From: Lycocorax pyrrhopterus obiensis
Taxonomy: Eukaryota; Chordata; Aves; Passeriformes; Paradisaeidae
Direction of reading: 5' to 3'
NCBI GenBank assembly: GCA_014706295.1
Contig: JACSVZ010000004.1
Span: 93,073,548 to 93,137,547 of the forward strand
DNA length: 64,000 nucleotides
This document shows positions 63,587 through 64,000 of the stretch, piece after piece (the first letter of the stretch is position 1; every line of letters starts with the position of its first letter). A model generated the notes under the pieces. It was given only the letters and a program-made list of their open reading frames with translations, had not been told where the DNA came from and ran no database searches. The position numbers and the translations under genes were made by a program.

Positions 63587-63624
63587 GGCAAGCCAAGGCA
63601 TGGCAAGGCATGGCATGGCAAGGC
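63587..63624. repeat. GGCAA/GGCAT pentamer array
   Basis: About seven pentamer units alternating AAGGC, ATGGC and related forms over 38 bp. A short minisatellite-like array of no known function. Confidence 0.8.
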
Positions 63625-64000
63625 CTTAGGGGGAGTCTGCAAAGTCTTCCATGGTTGTTGCAAACTGATTGGTATCAGGGCTTGATGTGGTTATAGCAAC
63701 ATGAAGTGTCACAAAATGAATATAAGTAATATAGCTCTGTCATTACAATGCCAGACTCACTCTTCTGTCCCCACCAACTCATTCTGAATGCAAATTTATT
63801 CATACCAAGCTCTTGTGAAGCAAGAATGTGATTTATTTTTGAATATGCAAGTGCCAAACTTTAGAGATGGAAGAGATATTTCACAAAATATGGTCAGAGG
63901 ATATAGCTATAATTAGTGAGAGAAAATAAGAAACCAAAATAATTTTTTTTATTGGTGAAATCTTCCTATCTATCAGTAGGAACCCTGTACTTCCATAAGA

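Larger units (their letters stand above)
58291..64000. other. Unique non-coding stretch to the window end
   Basis: No known gene or element. It contains oligo-T tracts near 59435-59460 and 60030-60050, a GC-rich patch at 62040-62570, and a pentamer-type repeat at 63587-63624. Two open frames (60897-61253 and 62027-62563, both minus) are discussed separately. Confidence 0.5.

Noticed and set aside
1..64000. CRISPR array, prokaryotic operon or defence system
   Set aside because: The avian CR1 and LTR content identifies vertebrate DNA. No regularly spaced direct repeats with unique spacers and no operon-like gene packing exist.

Overview
The window looks like non-coding nuclear DNA from a bird, probably a neoavian. 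The evidence is at least eight CR1 LINE fragments with the typical avian 3' end (ATTCTATG-type octamers, read on the minus strand as CATAGAAT...), plus long terminal repeats of families I recognise from bird genomes. The background is AT-rich and poor in CpG. I found no rRNA, tRNA, CRISPR, bacterial operon or recognisable protein-coding gene. The longest open frames (up to 184 codons) match no family I know, and most lie in repeats or in GC-rich patches that are open on both strands.

Layout. 1-3029: unique AT-rich DNA with a 20-bp tandem triplication. 3030-4076: a ~1.05 kb LTR on the minus strand with an internal ~47-bp repeat. 4077-6467: unique DNA with a perfect hairpin. 6468-9150: an old CR1 scrap, then a long minus-strand CR1 split by a 592-bp LTR (7901-8492). 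9151-15539: unique DNA with a TA microsatellite, a CR1 scrap and three hairpins. 15540-16365: a CR1 reverse-transcriptase block lacking its own 3' end. 18000-18602: the only plus-strand CR1. 18603-27687: unique DNA, including a CpG-richer open frame near 24.5-24.9 kb. 27688-27878: short CR1. 30699-32776: a cluster of three solo-LTR-like elements, one with a 4-bp target duplication and apparently inserted into the tip of another. 34925-35357: a 5'-truncated plus-strand LTR related to the 7.9 kb one. 35358-55386: the longest repeat-poor stretch. 55387-58290: two CR1 fragments. 58291-64000: unique DNA.

Twelve of fourteen elements with a readable orientation lie on the minus strand. Older LINE and LTR insertions in introns tend to be antisense to the host gene, so this could be an intron of a plus-strand gene, but that is inference and I see no exon that proves it. 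The alternative is a gene desert. No genes working together can be described. What the sequence does record is layered retroelement insertion and decay, scattered short perfect inverted repeats, and a few open frames worth a homology search. I see no convincing undescribed biological system here.
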